Below, one piece after another: positions 22,366 through 33,785 of a stretch of 64,000 bases of DNA. The stretch is from contig NC_088298.1 of the NCBI RefSeq assembly GCF_032854445.1, forward strand, positions 1,732,160 through 1,796,159. The letters run 5' to 3'. Position 1 is the stretch's first letter. The number at the start of each line of letters is the position of its first letter. This DNA comes from Liolophura sinensis. Taxonomy: Eukaryota; Mollusca; Polyplacophora; Chitonida; Chitonidae. The position numbers and the translations under genes were made by a program. The notes beneath the pieces are model-generated. The model did no database searches. It had not been told where the DNA came from and saw nothing but the letters and a program-made list of their open reading frames with translations.

Positions 22366-24390
22366 CGTTGCTTCTTCTGTAATATTTGGATATTTTCGAG
22401 GCACAGCCGTTTTAGTTTATTTCTGAGATATTTACAAACAATATGTTCGTTTTCCGGGGTTACATTATTATGCAGTAAATCCCTTATACTAGATGTTTAA
22501 AATGACAGTTGTTTTAGTTCGGATGTTTTAATTATTCTGTAGCAACTCCCTTGTTTGAACTAAGAGTTGATTTAAGCGCAATCAGTTATTCAGATTAATT
22601 ATTCTGATTAAAGAGCTCAATTATTACGTGTTTATGCACCCAGGAGACTTTAGGAGTGACATTAAGCGCATGCTTTTCAACTGGACTTTTCTCGCATTAA
22701 ATATTGTTTTTACACATATACTACTGGTATAAAGAAAAGAGCCATTATTTTAAATAAAGATTTAAGGGTTCTGTGTTCTTCACAGAATTAATTCTACTGT
22801 TTTACAATCTGAATTACGTTGTTTATTGTGAAACCATTCTCCCGTTCCACGCGCCGGATTACACCGGGTTACATATCTTTAGTTTAACACAATACTGGGT
22901 TACTCTTATAAAACAATAGTAAAAAAATGAAGTAAGAAAAACAAAAACAAACAAGAAAAAAAAAGAAAAAAAAAAACAAAAAAGAAAAGAAACAATGGAT
23001 AACATTGGGAGAAGGATTTTGTAACTGTTTCGCTCATACGCAAAAAAATATGCGACAGAACATGACAACCAAAGTTCAGTAAGAAGATTTCCCAACAAGA
23101 GCACAAACCAGCTACGCAGTCCAAAAAAAAAACAACAAGTCCGAGCAAACCAAGAGGTTGGAAAAATACTGGAAAAGTGTGTGTTTTATAAGCATGATAT
23201 ATGTCTATATATTTAAGGCTAGCGAATAGTAAGGCTATGCTGTAGCTAAGCCGAATTAAGGAGGGGGGGGGGGGGGGGGCTGGTCGTGGTTACGGGCTTT
23301 AAGCAGGATCACAGTGATATCGGTCTATAGGGAATATAAGAGGTAACAATGGATTGAAATATAGGGTACTAAACTTCGAAACGAACCTACTCTTCACCCT
23401 TTCACTCAAATACTGGTCCAGTAATATGATATTGTTTCAGGAACCACAGAAACACATACAGCACCATACATATAAACGTGGATTAAGAAAGAAATGTTTC
23501 GAGTGACTGGAAGAAAGCATGTACTTAATTCAAAATGGCTTATTATAACATGCTGCATTAAGTGAGAAATCAACGATAATAGAAAACAGTGGAGCGTTCA
23601 TTTCATATTTCATTGGATGAAAGGTAGCTATGCTTCTGGATCTCACCAATCACAGGCAGGGTAGCCCGATTCAAATTATTGAGCATATGGCGTTAGTTTC
23701 CAAGGGACGGAGGTTCATATATTAAAATATCATATATTCATATATTGTAATCTTCTCAGCGAAGGCAGCGTGCTTGGTAAATAAAATCGCTGGGAAAGTC
23801 ATTTGCAACTTTGCCTTGTGCTACATGCACATGTATACGTCAGATTATTGACTCGAAAACTGGCGCCTCTCCTCCAGTTTCCCATTTCCGGAATCCATGA
23901 ACAGGGACTTCTACACAGCTAACCAAACAAATAAAGCCGAATTCGACACTGGATCAAAGCTTGCAGAGTAGAAAACAAAGATCAACAACGGTTTTATGGC
24001 CACATTAGAGATTAAGTAATTTAAAACCTCGCACTCCTATGACTGCCATTTTGCTTCATACACTAACGACACCGATCGCTACTTACGTCATAAAACTGAT
24101 GGCAACAGAGCCGATGTTTACAAAATAGTTCGGAGAATGGTGAAGAGTTTTCGTTTGAAGAGAGAACATTGATATCTGAAAAATATGCTGTGTGTGTTTT
24201 GGAGAACATAACGAGAAAATCTGCGCACGTGTTGTTTGGAGCAAACATAAACGAATGCGTTTAGTAAGCCAAACCTACTTATGATACATCTTAATAATAT
24301 CTCCGATTACAATGATATATGGGTAATTCTCAGACACCAGAGTTCAATGTGATAGTCAGATAGCATATTCCACCCGGTAACGTTTTTTGT
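22366..24390. other. No recognised gene; G17 run at 23263-23279
   Basis: AT-rich unique DNA. A poly-purine/A-rich section lies at 22915-22995 and an uninterrupted run of 17 G at 23263-23279. Minus-strand ORFs near 22.9-23.1 kb are translations of the A-rich section and were rejected. Confidence 0.5.
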
Positions 24391-24960
24391 GTTTGTTTGG
24401 GAGTTTTACGCCGTGCTTAAGACTTTTTCACTTATATGAGGGCAGTCAGGGTTTTGGAGGAGGAAACCGAAGGAAACCACCGACCTCCGCTAGGTATACC
24501 TGATAAACCTCCTGACTTACAACCCCACGCAGCAGGAAACAAGCTGCATCACAAACCAGTAATAACACAGCCCTTATTCACAAAACAACCAAGAACAATA
24601 ATGCCAACAAAAAATCGATTTGAAAGTGAATATTAATAAATGAAAAAAAAATACAGGCTGCGTATTTTGGAATTACAAACGACGGATGGCTATGCATGGT
24701 TACTACATTTATAATCAGCTCAGGCCAGAGGTTTCCTTGCCGATTCATTCATTCAGTTGATTGATAGGTTAATTGACTTGATTTCACCGCACTCAAGACT
24801 CCGTCTCATTTACATGACGGATGACAGTTTCATGCATGGATGGATTGCCGGTAGAAAACCACCGGCGTTTGGTAAGTGACTGACAAACTTTCTCACACGT
24901 GACACATGGACTTTCATCCACTGAGCGAACGAAATGTGTGACACCTGACCACCCTTAGGC
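24391..24960 (-). mobile_element. Two diverged SINE-like blocks
   Basis: At 24391-24540 GGGAGTTTTACGCCGTGCTT, CACTTATATGAGGGCAGTCA and GGAGGAAACCGAAGGAAACC keep the order of family A blocks but differ at many sites. At 24765-24960 a second block (TTTCACCGCACTCAAGACTC, ATGACGGATGACAGTTTCAT) has a similar layout. Both are read tail first. The interval between them is unique DNA. Confidence 0.55.
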
Positions 24961-25032
24961 AGGAAGAAACTTCAGACAGGACAGCGTAATCAACAGCCTT
25001 TCCCGGCACCATTTGCGCACATGGACAGACCG

Positions 25033-25385
25033 CTTAGATGGCCTAGTGGCTAAAACGTCTGCATCTAAGTCGGGAGACCTGGGATCAAAACCCGCGGGTC
25101 TGGTTACACCAAAGACTTTAAAAATGGTATTAGTAGCTGCCTCGCTTGGCGCTCAGAACGGAGAGGTTTGAGGAAATACTGTTTGACCCGCGAGTCAGTA
25201 TAACGTGACTGGGTTGGGTGTCATGTCTGGTGTCATTGGCATAATATATTTCACTGGCGGCAGCACTTTGGTGGCATGTGCATAAGAAAACATGGTATAT
25301 ACACACACCGAGCCATTGCTATGACTGAAACATCGTTAAGTACGATACAAAATCTAAGAATACATTTACACATTCATACACACAA
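25033..25385 (+). mobile_element. SINE family B, subtype 2, near full length
   Basis: The tRNA-like head has an A box (TGGCCTAGTGGCTAAAACG) and a B box (GGGATCAAAACCC). The body includes CGCTTGGCGCTCAGAACGGA, GTGACTGGGTTGGGTGTCAT and CTGGCGGCAGCACTTTGGTG. The tail is TATGACTGAAACATCGTTAA then GTACGATAC and ACACATTCATACACAC. The tRNA-like part is a SINE head, not a functional tRNA gene, because its stems do not pair well. Confidence 0.88.
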
Positions 25386-25989
25386 ACATACACATAAGGA
25401 CATACTGTAATGGAGCAGCTTATATTAGCAGTATATAGTTGGTGAGTATTTCTCTGTAGGTCACTTGGTAGAGTACTGGAGTACCAGACTTCAGTTTATA
25501 CCAACTGCAGTAAAATCTCGCCTTTTAGCTGCGTTGGTTTGCGAGGGGTCCCATTTTGTCTCGTTCAAACCTGTGTGAACTCGCGAGACTACTGAAATGG
25601 TGATTCGGCTTATTGTTGCGATGTGCGACAACTGAAAGGTGAGCATCTTAACTGCGCTTGCGCGAACAGGAACCATCACCTTTTCCCTCCGAGAACAAGG
25701 GAATGATTGTGCTCAGAACAAATATAGGCAGAAGATTTTTGTATACCATAAGTTTATTTCATTGTTGTTGGACAACATACTCAAGAATATGCATCCTAAA
25801 GCACCGGTAATGAAATGCCAAAACACAAAGAGTTCAGAAATATCTCCTTTCATGAGCGGAATATTTATAACATTTGAACATAGTTGTGTAACATTTTATT
25901 ATCGTGACGCTTTTGTGGGACACGAAACACATCTAAAGGTAAGACTAAGCTCGTCAATACAAAACCTAAATACACTTTGGCATAGTATT
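25386..25989. other. No recognised feature
   Basis: Short ORFs on both strands overlap one another and look random. A partial TAGTGGTAGAG-like motif (GTCACTTGGTAGAGTACTGG at 25461) may be a decayed tRNA-like head. Confidence 0.4.
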
Positions 25990-26160
25990 TAATTTGTTTG
26001 ATTGGTGTTTTACGCGATAGTCAGGAATATTTCACTTATACGACGGCGCTTAGCATTATGGTGACAAGAAACCAAGCAAATCCCGGGGAAACACACGACA
26101 ATCAGCAGGTTGTTGACAGACCTTCTTATGCACGGCTTCGCCGCACTAAGGCCATGCAGG
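25990..26160 (-). mobile_element. SINE family A copy
   Basis: TTTGTTTGATTGGTGTTTTA, ACTTATACGACGGCGCTTAG, CAAATCCCGGGGAAACACAC and AGCAGGTTGTTGACAGACC. The head is lost. Confidence 0.88.
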
Positions 26161-26911
26161 GATGTAGCCATAGTTTTCAAATCCCGTTAATCCAGTCAAA
26201 ACCTGGAAATTAGCCCGGTCATGATATCTCCTCATAGATAAATTATTATAGAGAAAATAGAAAAAATATAAATATTAAGCAAAAGGAAACATCTTAACTG
26301 TAGGCTGAGTCGATGTTTTTTGTCATATCCGGGAGTTAATCTTGCGAAACAGATTTTGAAGAAGCAGATTAAAATAATAACTTTATGTACAATTCATGCT
26401 GTGGAAAAAGGAATTTTTTTGTCTTGCCCCCTTTTTTTCCGACTCCTCGGGATCCTCACAGTGATGCTAATTAATCGTCTTGCCGAACTTGTTTGCACTG
26501 AGAGAGAGGTGTTTTGGGAGGTGTGTGTGTTTTGGGGGGGGGGGGGGGGGGGGGCTGGTACACAGCTAAAAATAAACACGTGCATGTACAAATAGGCACG
26601 TGTACCAGAACCCGGGGTAGGATGGATAAAAAAGGCAGCGATGTATGAGGCAGAGAACAGGTACCAACCTGTTAACAGCGAAAGTATTTGTACATAGACA
26701 GGGATGGAATGGAAGAAAACAATTCTTAGAACCTACTTTAACAGACGACTTATGGCTTCGTCAACCGCTTATATTGTCAACCAAGATCTCATGAACAGTG
26801 AGAGCGGGGGTATCTATATACAGATGTCTAAGGCCAGAATTGAACCCCTGCCTCGCGTGTCCTAGCGACTGAAAGGCGATCACTCTAACTATTCGATCAT
26901 GTCCTACGCCC
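26161..26911. other. Spacer with G21 run and a tRNA-like SINE head
   Basis: An uninterrupted run of 21 G at 26534-26554 follows GTGTGTGTGTTTT. At about 26845-26905, minus strand, GATCGAATAGTTAGAGTGAT and GGGGTTCAATTC resemble A and B boxes of a tRNA-derived head without a recognisable body. Confidence 0.45.
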
Positions 26912-26912
26912 T

Positions 26913-27070
26913 TGGGTCAGTTTCACAAAGCAGCGTAGGACATTTTTTTTTATGTTTTATTATTATTATTGTACATTTGTTGTACGATATTTTGCGTTTC
27001 GTTATTACTGTACCATTGTCCTATATGTGCAATTATCGTACATGTACGACACCTTTGTGAAACTGGGCCC
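26913..27070. mobile_element. Short foldback MITE
   Basis: TGGGTCAGTTTCACAAAG at the left is matched by CTTTGTGAAACTGGGCCC at the right. The interior repeats GTACGA/TCGTAC motifs, several of them in both orientations. About 158 bp, no coding capacity. Confidence 0.65.
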
Positions 27071-27726
27071 TGGAGAGTATAATACTGGCATTGCCGGTCT
27101 AGTTTTAAATCAATTATTTACCCCTCATGACGCTTTACAAGTTCAGTCTGTACCAAAAGCTATTTCCATTCTGCTGTTTTTCTCATCAGAAATGAACACA
27201 AGTAGTGAGGCTCAAGAGGTATACTCAACATTCCAGCTGTAATTCCTCTGTATTTTTTTCCTCGATCCAAAAAAACAATACATCTGCATCTAGCACACAT
27301 CACAGCTCACGCATGCGGCATGGACAGATGCGTATTATCAAAGATTTCTCTGCTGGAATACACGATCTCTCCAGCTGACGATCATGTTTTGAAATCAGCA
27401 GGATGCGAAGCTCTATAAATAAAACTTTGACGCCAGAGAAAGATCCAGTGAGATTTACTGGGACACGCTCAGCACATATTTCCAGCGCCAGGTCATGTTA
27501 TTTCGCATTTAAAGTGTCATGAGAGTTATCCCCCTTGAGTGCGAGCTGCAAAGTACATACATTTACATATACGCGGGATGACAACAATTAAGCACGAATT
27601 ACCCTACTACATAGGATCGCACACATCATGTAAATTCGTTGATCAACGTGAATTCCTATTTAAGACAAGTGAGTCCATTTCTTTAATCTCTAAAATTAGT
27701 TAAACAGTTAAACCGGGTATATATCA
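27071..27726. other. No recognised feature
   Basis: Unique spacer; nothing coding or repetitive was recognised. Confidence 0.5.
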
Positions 27727-27946
27727 CAGTTCATCCACCAATGCTGTCCCTGTGAGTTCAAGTCCAGCTCTTGCTGGCTTCCTCTCTGGCCGTAAGTGGG
27801 AAGGTCTGTGAGCAGCTTGCGGATGGTCATGGGTTTTCCAGGGGCTATATGCGTTTTTTTCACACCATAATGCTGGCCGCTGTCGTATAAGTGAAATATT
27901 CTTGAGTACGGCGTAAAACACCAATCGAATAAATAAATAAATCACA
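27727..27946 (+). mobile_element. SINE family A copy, most of the head missing
   Basis: The B box GAGTTCAAGTCCAGCTC is intact. It is followed by CTGGCCGTAAGTGGGAAGGT, CATAATGCTGGCCGCTGTCG, GTACGGCGTAAAACACCAAT and the AATAAATAAATAA tail. Confidence 0.92.
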
Positions 27947-28362
27947 GTTAAACAGGACGCTCTCTTACTTTCCGTAATAGTTTCACATGTTTCGTATTAG
28001 TAAAGTCTTAACAAATTTCATCTCTAAGGCAGTAAATTCTAAACCGTTATAGTGACTCTAAACTGACCACGCAGGGGCGTTAAACACCGAGATAGTTTGA
28101 AACACACATCACCACGTGGGTAGGATGTGCCATGTACATTGTGTCGTCCGCCAGGAGTTTACAGCTAGATACGTGTGAAAGGAATAGACTTTCCTTGGAG
28201 AATATTAGAAAGAAGGCTTTCCTAACATTTCTGAACCCGGTCATTTCATTTCTTTAACATTTTTTTATTCGACTGTAGAGAGGCGAACTATTTATTGTTT
28301 GTTTGTGGTTAAACGTGATAACAATCATGGATGGGATATTAGTTTAGATATTATGAAAATAA

Positions 28363-28450
28363 ATGAAGCATGAAAATCAATGAAATATAAAAATAAATGA
28401 AATATGAAAATAAAATGAAATATAAAAATAAATGAAATATGAAAATAATA
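28363..28450. repeat. Short tandem repeat, AAAATAAATGAAATATGA type
   Basis: About five copies of a 17-19-bp AT-only unit directly left of a foldback element; possibly slippage-derived. Confidence 0.75.
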
Positions 28451-28455
28451 TAATA

Positions 28456-28929
28456 AAACGTCTCGTTCATACTTCTCTCGCCTTTCCCGCGGTTTCACAA
28501 CAGTGGTTCTTCTGTGACTGGCCGCATGGGGGCGCTAGCAAAATTGTTGTCTATACGAAAAATATCCACCAGTGATGCTCGCCGTGCCTTACTGCATTCG
28601 ATTGAGAATGTTTACGACGGCAACGCTTGTGTGACCTTCATGAGAGGTCACAAAGATTTTCCGCTCCCATTTGATACCCATAAAAGTGGAAATACTGAAG
28701 AAAGATTGTATCAATGTCGTTTTGCTTGAGTCAGTGCCCGGGCCATTTTGTCCTGTTTGCCCCGCACAGGTCACATGATAGTTTTAGCCAATGGTAGTTT
28801 ATATGAGGATTTTCCTTGGATTCATCGATTCGCTTACTTTGATTGGATCGTTGATTTCTAGCGCCCCCAAACGGTCAGTCACAGAAGAACGACTGAGCGA
28901 AGGGCGGGAGAAGCATGAGCGAGGCGTTT
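28456..28929. mobile_element. Foldback MITE with TA flanks and an internal ORF
   Basis: The arms (28456-28540 and about 28855-28929) are imperfect reverse complements: AAACGTCTCGTTCATACTTC versus AAACGCCTCGCTCATGCTTC. Inside each arm GTTCTTCTGTGACTG and TGGGGGCGCTAG recur. TA lies at both edges. An ATG at 28526, inside the left arm, opens a 67-codon frame (MGALAKLLSIRKISTSDARR...) ending at 28729. It could be chance or a captured fragment. Confidence 0.75.
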
Positions 28930-30031
28930 TAGGTGGTTACACGAGCGTAAGAATAAATAGCCAGTGACCGAAATCTCTGCATGAAGGAGATTCATTATTT
29001 TGAAACATACATTTAAGACTGACATATTTAAGTCAGCAAAACGAATGGATGAATGCTTCACAGTTTTCGGAGTCGTTAGGTGTGTGTACATATACCGGTA
29101 CTGTGTCTTGTAGCAGGTCGAGTCCATGCTGCCAAAGTGCTGCAGCCACTGAAGTTCATGCCGAAGACACCAGACATTCTACCAAGTAACATTATACTAA
29201 TACCAGAGCAACCAGTTCCGTTTCCTTGCTCTAACATCTCAGTGCTGAGCTCAAAGCGGGGCAACAACAAGTACCATTTTTAGTCTTTGGTATGACCTGA
29301 CCCAGGTTTGATCCAGGGTTTCCCGACTTCGAGGCGGACGCTCCACCGAGGCGGTGGTCAGCAAAACGAGTAGGTAAATATGAAGACAAAGATGATTGAC
29401 CAGTGAGTGGGCTTAAGTGGAACGGGTGTCATTTGCTTTACTCCATACACATACGACCTTATGTACCAGTGTCGCCAGTTCTGAAGAAGAAATTGACATA
29501 TGAGAATGACACACTTACACACTAGACCTAATTCCCTTACATACCGTTCGCAAGACACACTAGACACGCAGGTGAAATATACACGACATGGAGATGTTTG
29601 CACCTGGCTCACCGTTGTACATTTCATCTTCACAGGTGTTACTAAAAACCGGTAGATTACAGCGTGTTCTAATCTGACGGTTATATAGTCGCAACGTAAA
29701 CATTGTTTCGTGGGAACATAACGTTGATTCGGTGAAGTCGTAATCGACTTGGGCAGTTTCGGCGGTGTACCAGGGTTAAGTGTACACAGAGGGTACGTAA
29801 GTGCCGATCTGACCTCTATATACAGTTGTATATTTACTTACTACAGTGTAAACTTATACGAAACCAAGCGACTGTATAGCGGTATATTCCTACACGTGCC
29901 CTTACGCGCTTGTGAATCACTCACAACGATAAGTGGAATGCTCATTATGCAGTTTGAAGACCTACAGATATAAAAATGGCATATCATGAAAAAAAATAAT
30001 AGTTTTATTGATTTATTTATTTCATTGGTGT
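28930..30031. other. Spacer with a SINE-B-like head remnant at 29283-29352
   Basis: TATGACCTGACCCAGGTTTG, ATCCAGGGTTTCCCGACTTC and CTCCACCGAGGCGGTGG resemble an inverted tRNA-like head (B box, then anticodon arm) of family B. The remainder is unique, with random small ORFs. Confidence 0.45.
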
Positions 30032-30183
30032 CTACCATACGTGGGATGGTCTGTCAGCAGCCTACAGATGGTCGTGGGTTTCCTTCCGGGCGATGCCCGG
30101 TTTCCATTAACCATAATGCTGGCCGCCGTCGTATAAGTGAATAAAATTGAGTACGGAGTAAAACATCAATCAAAAAAATAAAT
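30032..30183 (+). mobile_element. SINE family A, 3' half
   Basis: TACGTGGGATGGTCTGTCAG, ATGGTCGTGGGTTTCCTTCC, CCATAATGCTGGCCGCCGTC and GTAAAACATCAATC. Truncated at the 5' end. Confidence 0.9.
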
Positions 30184-30291
30184 TGAGTACGCCGTATTCA
30201 AGACAGTTTTACACAGTTTCAACATTATTATATGGGTGATTTTTAACCTTTGTGTAACTTTCGGATGGGTTTTGTTTTACTTTTTATTTAT

Positions 30292-30534
30292 ATATTTACT
30301 TTTTTATTTATTTGATTGGTGTTTGCGGCCAGCATTATGGTGGGATGAAACCCAGCAGAACCCGAGGAAAACCCGCCACTATCCGTAGGTTGTGACAGAC
30401 CTTCCCACGTACAGCCGGAGAGAAAATCAGCATGAGCTGGACTTGAACTCACAACGACAGCACTGGTGAGAGGCTCTTGCATGGGTCATTGCGCCGCGCT
30501 GGCGTGCTAACCCCCTCGGCCACGGAGGCCCCTT
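30292..30534 (-). mobile_element. SINE family A with the most complete tRNA-like head, core-deleted
   Basis: Read on the minus strand, the head GGGGCCTCCGTGGCCGAGGG, GTTAGCACGCCAGCGCGGCG and B box GAGTTCAAGTCCAGCTCATG is well preserved. The tail-side ACGCCGTACTCAAGAATATT-type block is deleted, so GTGTTT is joined directly to GCGGCCAGCATTATGGTGGG. It forms an inverted pair with the copy about 120 bp to its left. Confidence 0.92.
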
Positions 30535-30814
30535 TTTACTTTTCAGTCCACTGCCATTATGCGCTATAACTGCAATACCAACTCGTACACGGTTTTCTGC
30601 TGCGCGCCAGTAGCTCACCCCCAGCACACATAAAGCAGGCTTCCAGCATTCCACTATAAATGACGCACTGACTATCTATTGCGGAAGGTGTAGAGACATA
30701 GCTATCGATATTTTAAGTAATTCATTCAGAGCTTCACATGCAATAGAGGTGAGTTCGAACTTTTTCCGAAGTAAAGATAAAAAGAGTTCTACTGTGTTAT
30801 GTGAATGAATGAAT
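30535..30814. other. No recognised feature
   Basis: Unique spacer between SINE copies. Confidence 0.5.
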
Positions 30815-31175
30815 GAATGGATGAATGCTTTGGTTTAACGTCGTGCTTAACGCCCCCCTCAAAGTCGGGAGCCCCGGGATCAAATCCGGGTCGGATCATA
30901 CCAAACACTTTATAACTGGTACTTGTTGTCGGCTAGCTTGGCGCTCAGCACGGAGAGGCTAGATCATTGAAAAGTTGGCCCGGTGTCAGTATAATGTGAC
31001 TGGGTGGGGTGTCATGTCTGGTCTCTTCGGCATGATATTTCAATGGCGGCAGCACTTTGGCAGAATGGACTCACCCTGCCACAAGTGCATCACACTTGTA
31101 ATTGTGAAACTTTGAGACCAACCTACAAAATTATCACACCCAGAAAGTTCCACATTCACCTCGCGTGTGCGTACG
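30815..31175 (+). mobile_element. Composite SINE family B element
   Basis: Starts with an inverted tail piece (GAATGAATGAATGGATGAAT, GGTTTAACGTCGTGCTTAAC). It then switches at about 30851 into a plus-oriented subtype 2 copy, with B box CCCGGGATCAAATCCGGGTC, body GCTTGGCGCTCAGCACGGAG and core ATGGCGGCAGCACTTTGGCA. The plus copy lacks its own tail. It looks like two inserts joined, or a template switch. Confidence 0.75.
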
Positions 31176-31257
31176 ACTGTAGCATTTAAACCTCGTGGGG
31201 AAGACGCGCGACTCAAAGTGTCAAGCAATGGCTTCTATGTACCCTTGCCATTAACAT

Positions 31258-32814
31258 TAACTGACGGCCAAAAAAACCCCAAAAAACAAAAAACAAAACA
31301 ACTTTACAAATAGTTCAAATCAATTTGTGTTGCATGGTTTAATATATTGAAAAGACCAATGACTTTAGATATTGAATGTCTTGAGTAAGAACGGACAAAG
31401 CAGCCCTCAAATCATTTTACAAATGAACAAACAGAGCAGGGGTAGAAAAATAGCCATTCCATCTTGGTTAACAAGGGGCAGAGTATACAAAAAGTTGATT
31501 ATTTTTTAAATCAGTCAATATCAAAACCAGTCAATATCGCGTGTGGCCACCCCTTGCTTCAATGCATGCAAAAACTCTCCGACGCATAGAAAAAGTCAGT
31601 CGTCTGATGAGATGACGTGGGATTCGTTGCCATTCATCTTGGAGAGGAAACGCCAGGTTGGCTACAAGGTATGGGCGTTGTCTTACTCGACGACCCATGA
31701 TATCCCAAAGGTGTTCTATGGGGGACATATCTGGGGAACGCGCAAGCCGCGGCAAGACGTTGACCTTCGTTGGCGTTCAGGGAGTTTTGCACAACTCGAG
31801 CTGTATGGGGTCTGCCGTTGTCATGCTGGTACGGGACACCACGTGGCTGCTTTTGAAGGAATGGCTGGACAACAGGACGTAGAATTTCATCCACGTAACA
31901 TTGAGCTGTTAGGTTCCAGTAGATGATGACCAGTAGTGTCCGTTCCTCTCCACAAATCCCACCCCATGGGGTTGCACACCATCACGCTGCCCCCACCAAA
32001 CGGCACCGCCTCCTGGACGCATGATGCAGCCGTTCATTCGCCTCTTAGACAGTAAGCTCGCTGTCTGCCATCGGCTCGGAATAGGCAGAAGCGGCTTTCA
32101 TCCGCGAAAACAACACGTTGCCAATCACGTCGCTGCCCACGGCGTACAATTCGACCCCTTCGCAACATCTGGCGACGATGTTCGGCTGTCAACAACTGCC
32201 CTCTGAATGGTCAATAGGCCCTAGTTCCGTGAGCCATGAGTTTCCTGGACACGGTCTGCCGGCTGACCCGGACCTAAGGCATTGATTGACGATGACGTCA
32301 CTGCCAGGAAGCGGTTCCTCAAGTGTAAGGTGCGCAGCTACCCGTCTTCTCTAGTCGTAGTTACCCTAAGCCTGCCTGTTCTTGGCCTGTCCGATGTCTG
32401 CCCTGTCTGTCTGTAACGATGCATCAAGTCTGACACAGTTACACGAGAGCAGCCGAAGGTCCTTGCAATGTGGGCATGGGAGGCACCCATGGATACCATA
32501 CCCAGGGCCCTCTCGCGTTGTTCTGGAGTCGATCGAGGCATTACTTTGGTGGTTTTTAGTCAGTGTGCAAGTCCAGCACACTGTGTGTATCGTTTTCATA
32601 CACTTATTACATATGCAGTTGCGGCCATCCATGGGTTAGGTGATTTTTCAACTGTCTTCGATGTCTCAAAACAAATTCGTGTGGGCGTATATGACGCTTG
32701 TCGTACATGATAATATGCTTCGTACAATGTTTTCCTACCATAATTTAGTATTAATTTGCTGAAAAGGCTGGTTAAATTCACTGAATCGTAAAGATTCTTT
32801 TGGCCGTCAGTTTA
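31258..32814 (-). mobile_element. Tc1-like (Tc1/mariner) DNA transposon, decayed
   Basis: Terminal inverted repeats ACTGACGGCCAAAA occur at 31260 and, inverted, near 32798-32811, next to TA dinucleotides as expected for Tc1/mariner insertion. The transposase remnants inside are on the minus strand. The element is about 1.56 kb, a normal Tc1 length. It sits directly beside a SINE (30.85-31.18 kb). Confidence 0.85.
31531..32541 (-). pseudogene. Broken Tc1-type DD34E transposase
   Basis: The N-terminus starts at the ATG at 32541 (MPRSTPEQRERALGMVSMG) and carries a helix-turn-helix (ASHAHIARTFGCSRVTVSDL) typical of Tc1 DNA-binding domains. A TAG follows at about 32337. Similarity resumes in the same frame and then shifts. 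The first catalytic Asp is in FADESRF (about 32.1 kb), the second in YQHDNGRPHTARV (about 31820), and the Glu in DMSPIEHLWD (about 31714). Between the second Asp and the Glu a one-base frameshift interrupts the frame; allowing for it, the spacing is 34 residues, the Tc1 signature. The C-terminus ends at 31531. With at least one nonsense codon and two frameshifts the copy cannot make an active enzyme. Confidence 0.85.
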
Positions 32815-33379
32815 GTTTCTTGTCGCATATCGTTTCCCTGACCATATACATATACAATGATAATCAACACCGTCATTTTTAAGCGCAGAATGAATGGCTG
32901 GGTATCACTATCACCAAACCCAAGATGGCACGTAGAGCGGCCATATATATGTATTGATGAAAATGTATCGTAAATATCGTTTCACGCCCTATTAATCGTT
33001 CAAGCAAAAATAACATTGCTTCTGACATGAAATGGAAAGACCGGTTGTAAACTTACACTACACAGTGTGGACAGTCAGATCTGGACAGGCTTCCGTTCCA
33101 CGTATATTAGTATTCGAAAATAAAAGTTACTTTGCGTTTGAAAATTTTTTTCACTTCTTCAAACAAAACCACCTCAGGTCAGTGCAGTTATTTACTTTTT
33201 TGTAATCAGTGATCACGCAGTTCTGAATTGTATTTTACTCCATTTAATATGATACACTTGAGAATTATTTACCGGAGGTCAACATTTTAGATGCTACTTG
33301 AACAACCATCGAGCAATTATCAGCTGAAAAAAAATAGGGTGATAAAAGTAGTCTCTAAATAATGGGGCCTTTGCTGACT
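32815..33379. other. No recognised feature
   Basis: Unique AT-rich DNA right of the Tc1-like element. Confidence 0.5.
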
Positions 33380-33595
33380 AATTTTATTAAAACTTAGCAT
33401 GAAAACTAAGCTTCTACCGAATGAGATCTTAGGTTCGAATCCAACTCTCGATGATTCGGTTGCGGTTTAAGTCAGGCGGTTTGCTAGGTGCCTGCCGAGT
33501 GCTCGATGTTTATTCCGCGCACTAAGGTTTCCTCCACCCGTAAATACGTTGGCTTTCATATTAGTAAAGCATTTTCACCAACACATTAAACCTCA
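33380..33595 (+). mobile_element. SINE-like element, third type (C)
   Basis: GAGATCTTAGGTTCGAATCC supplies a B box. The body (CGGTTTGCTAGGTGCCTGCC, GTTTATTCCGCGCACTAAGG, TTTCCTCCACCCGTAAATAC) is unlike families A and B. The 3' end CAATCAAATAAATAAATA is the same as in family A. Confidence 0.7.
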
Positions 33596-33601
33596 ATCAA
33601 A

Positions 33602-33640
<39 letters not shown>

Positions 33641-33712
33641 ACAAATAAATAAATAAATAAATAAATAAATAAATGAACAAATGAATAAATAAATAAATAA
33701 ATAAATAAATGT
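33596..33712. repeat. (AAAT)n microsatellite
   Basis: About 28 AAAT units with a few interruptions, expanded from the SINE tail on its left. Confidence 0.95.
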
Positions 33713-33785
33713 GGTGAATGAATACCAGAAAAGGATTACAAACAATGACCATATAAAAACGTGGATCTTATCAAAGTAAACTTAC

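Noticed and set aside
22859-23148. Minus-strand ORFs predicting hydrophobic Phe/Leu-rich peptides
   Set aside because: Translation of an A-rich tract read in reverse; low-complexity artefact.
25033-25110. Functional tRNA gene
   Set aside because: A and B boxes are present but the stems pair poorly and the sequence continues into a SINE body seen elsewhere in the window.
32382-32710. Plus-strand ORFs in the transposon
   Set aside because: They are antisense to the Tc1-type transposase remnants.
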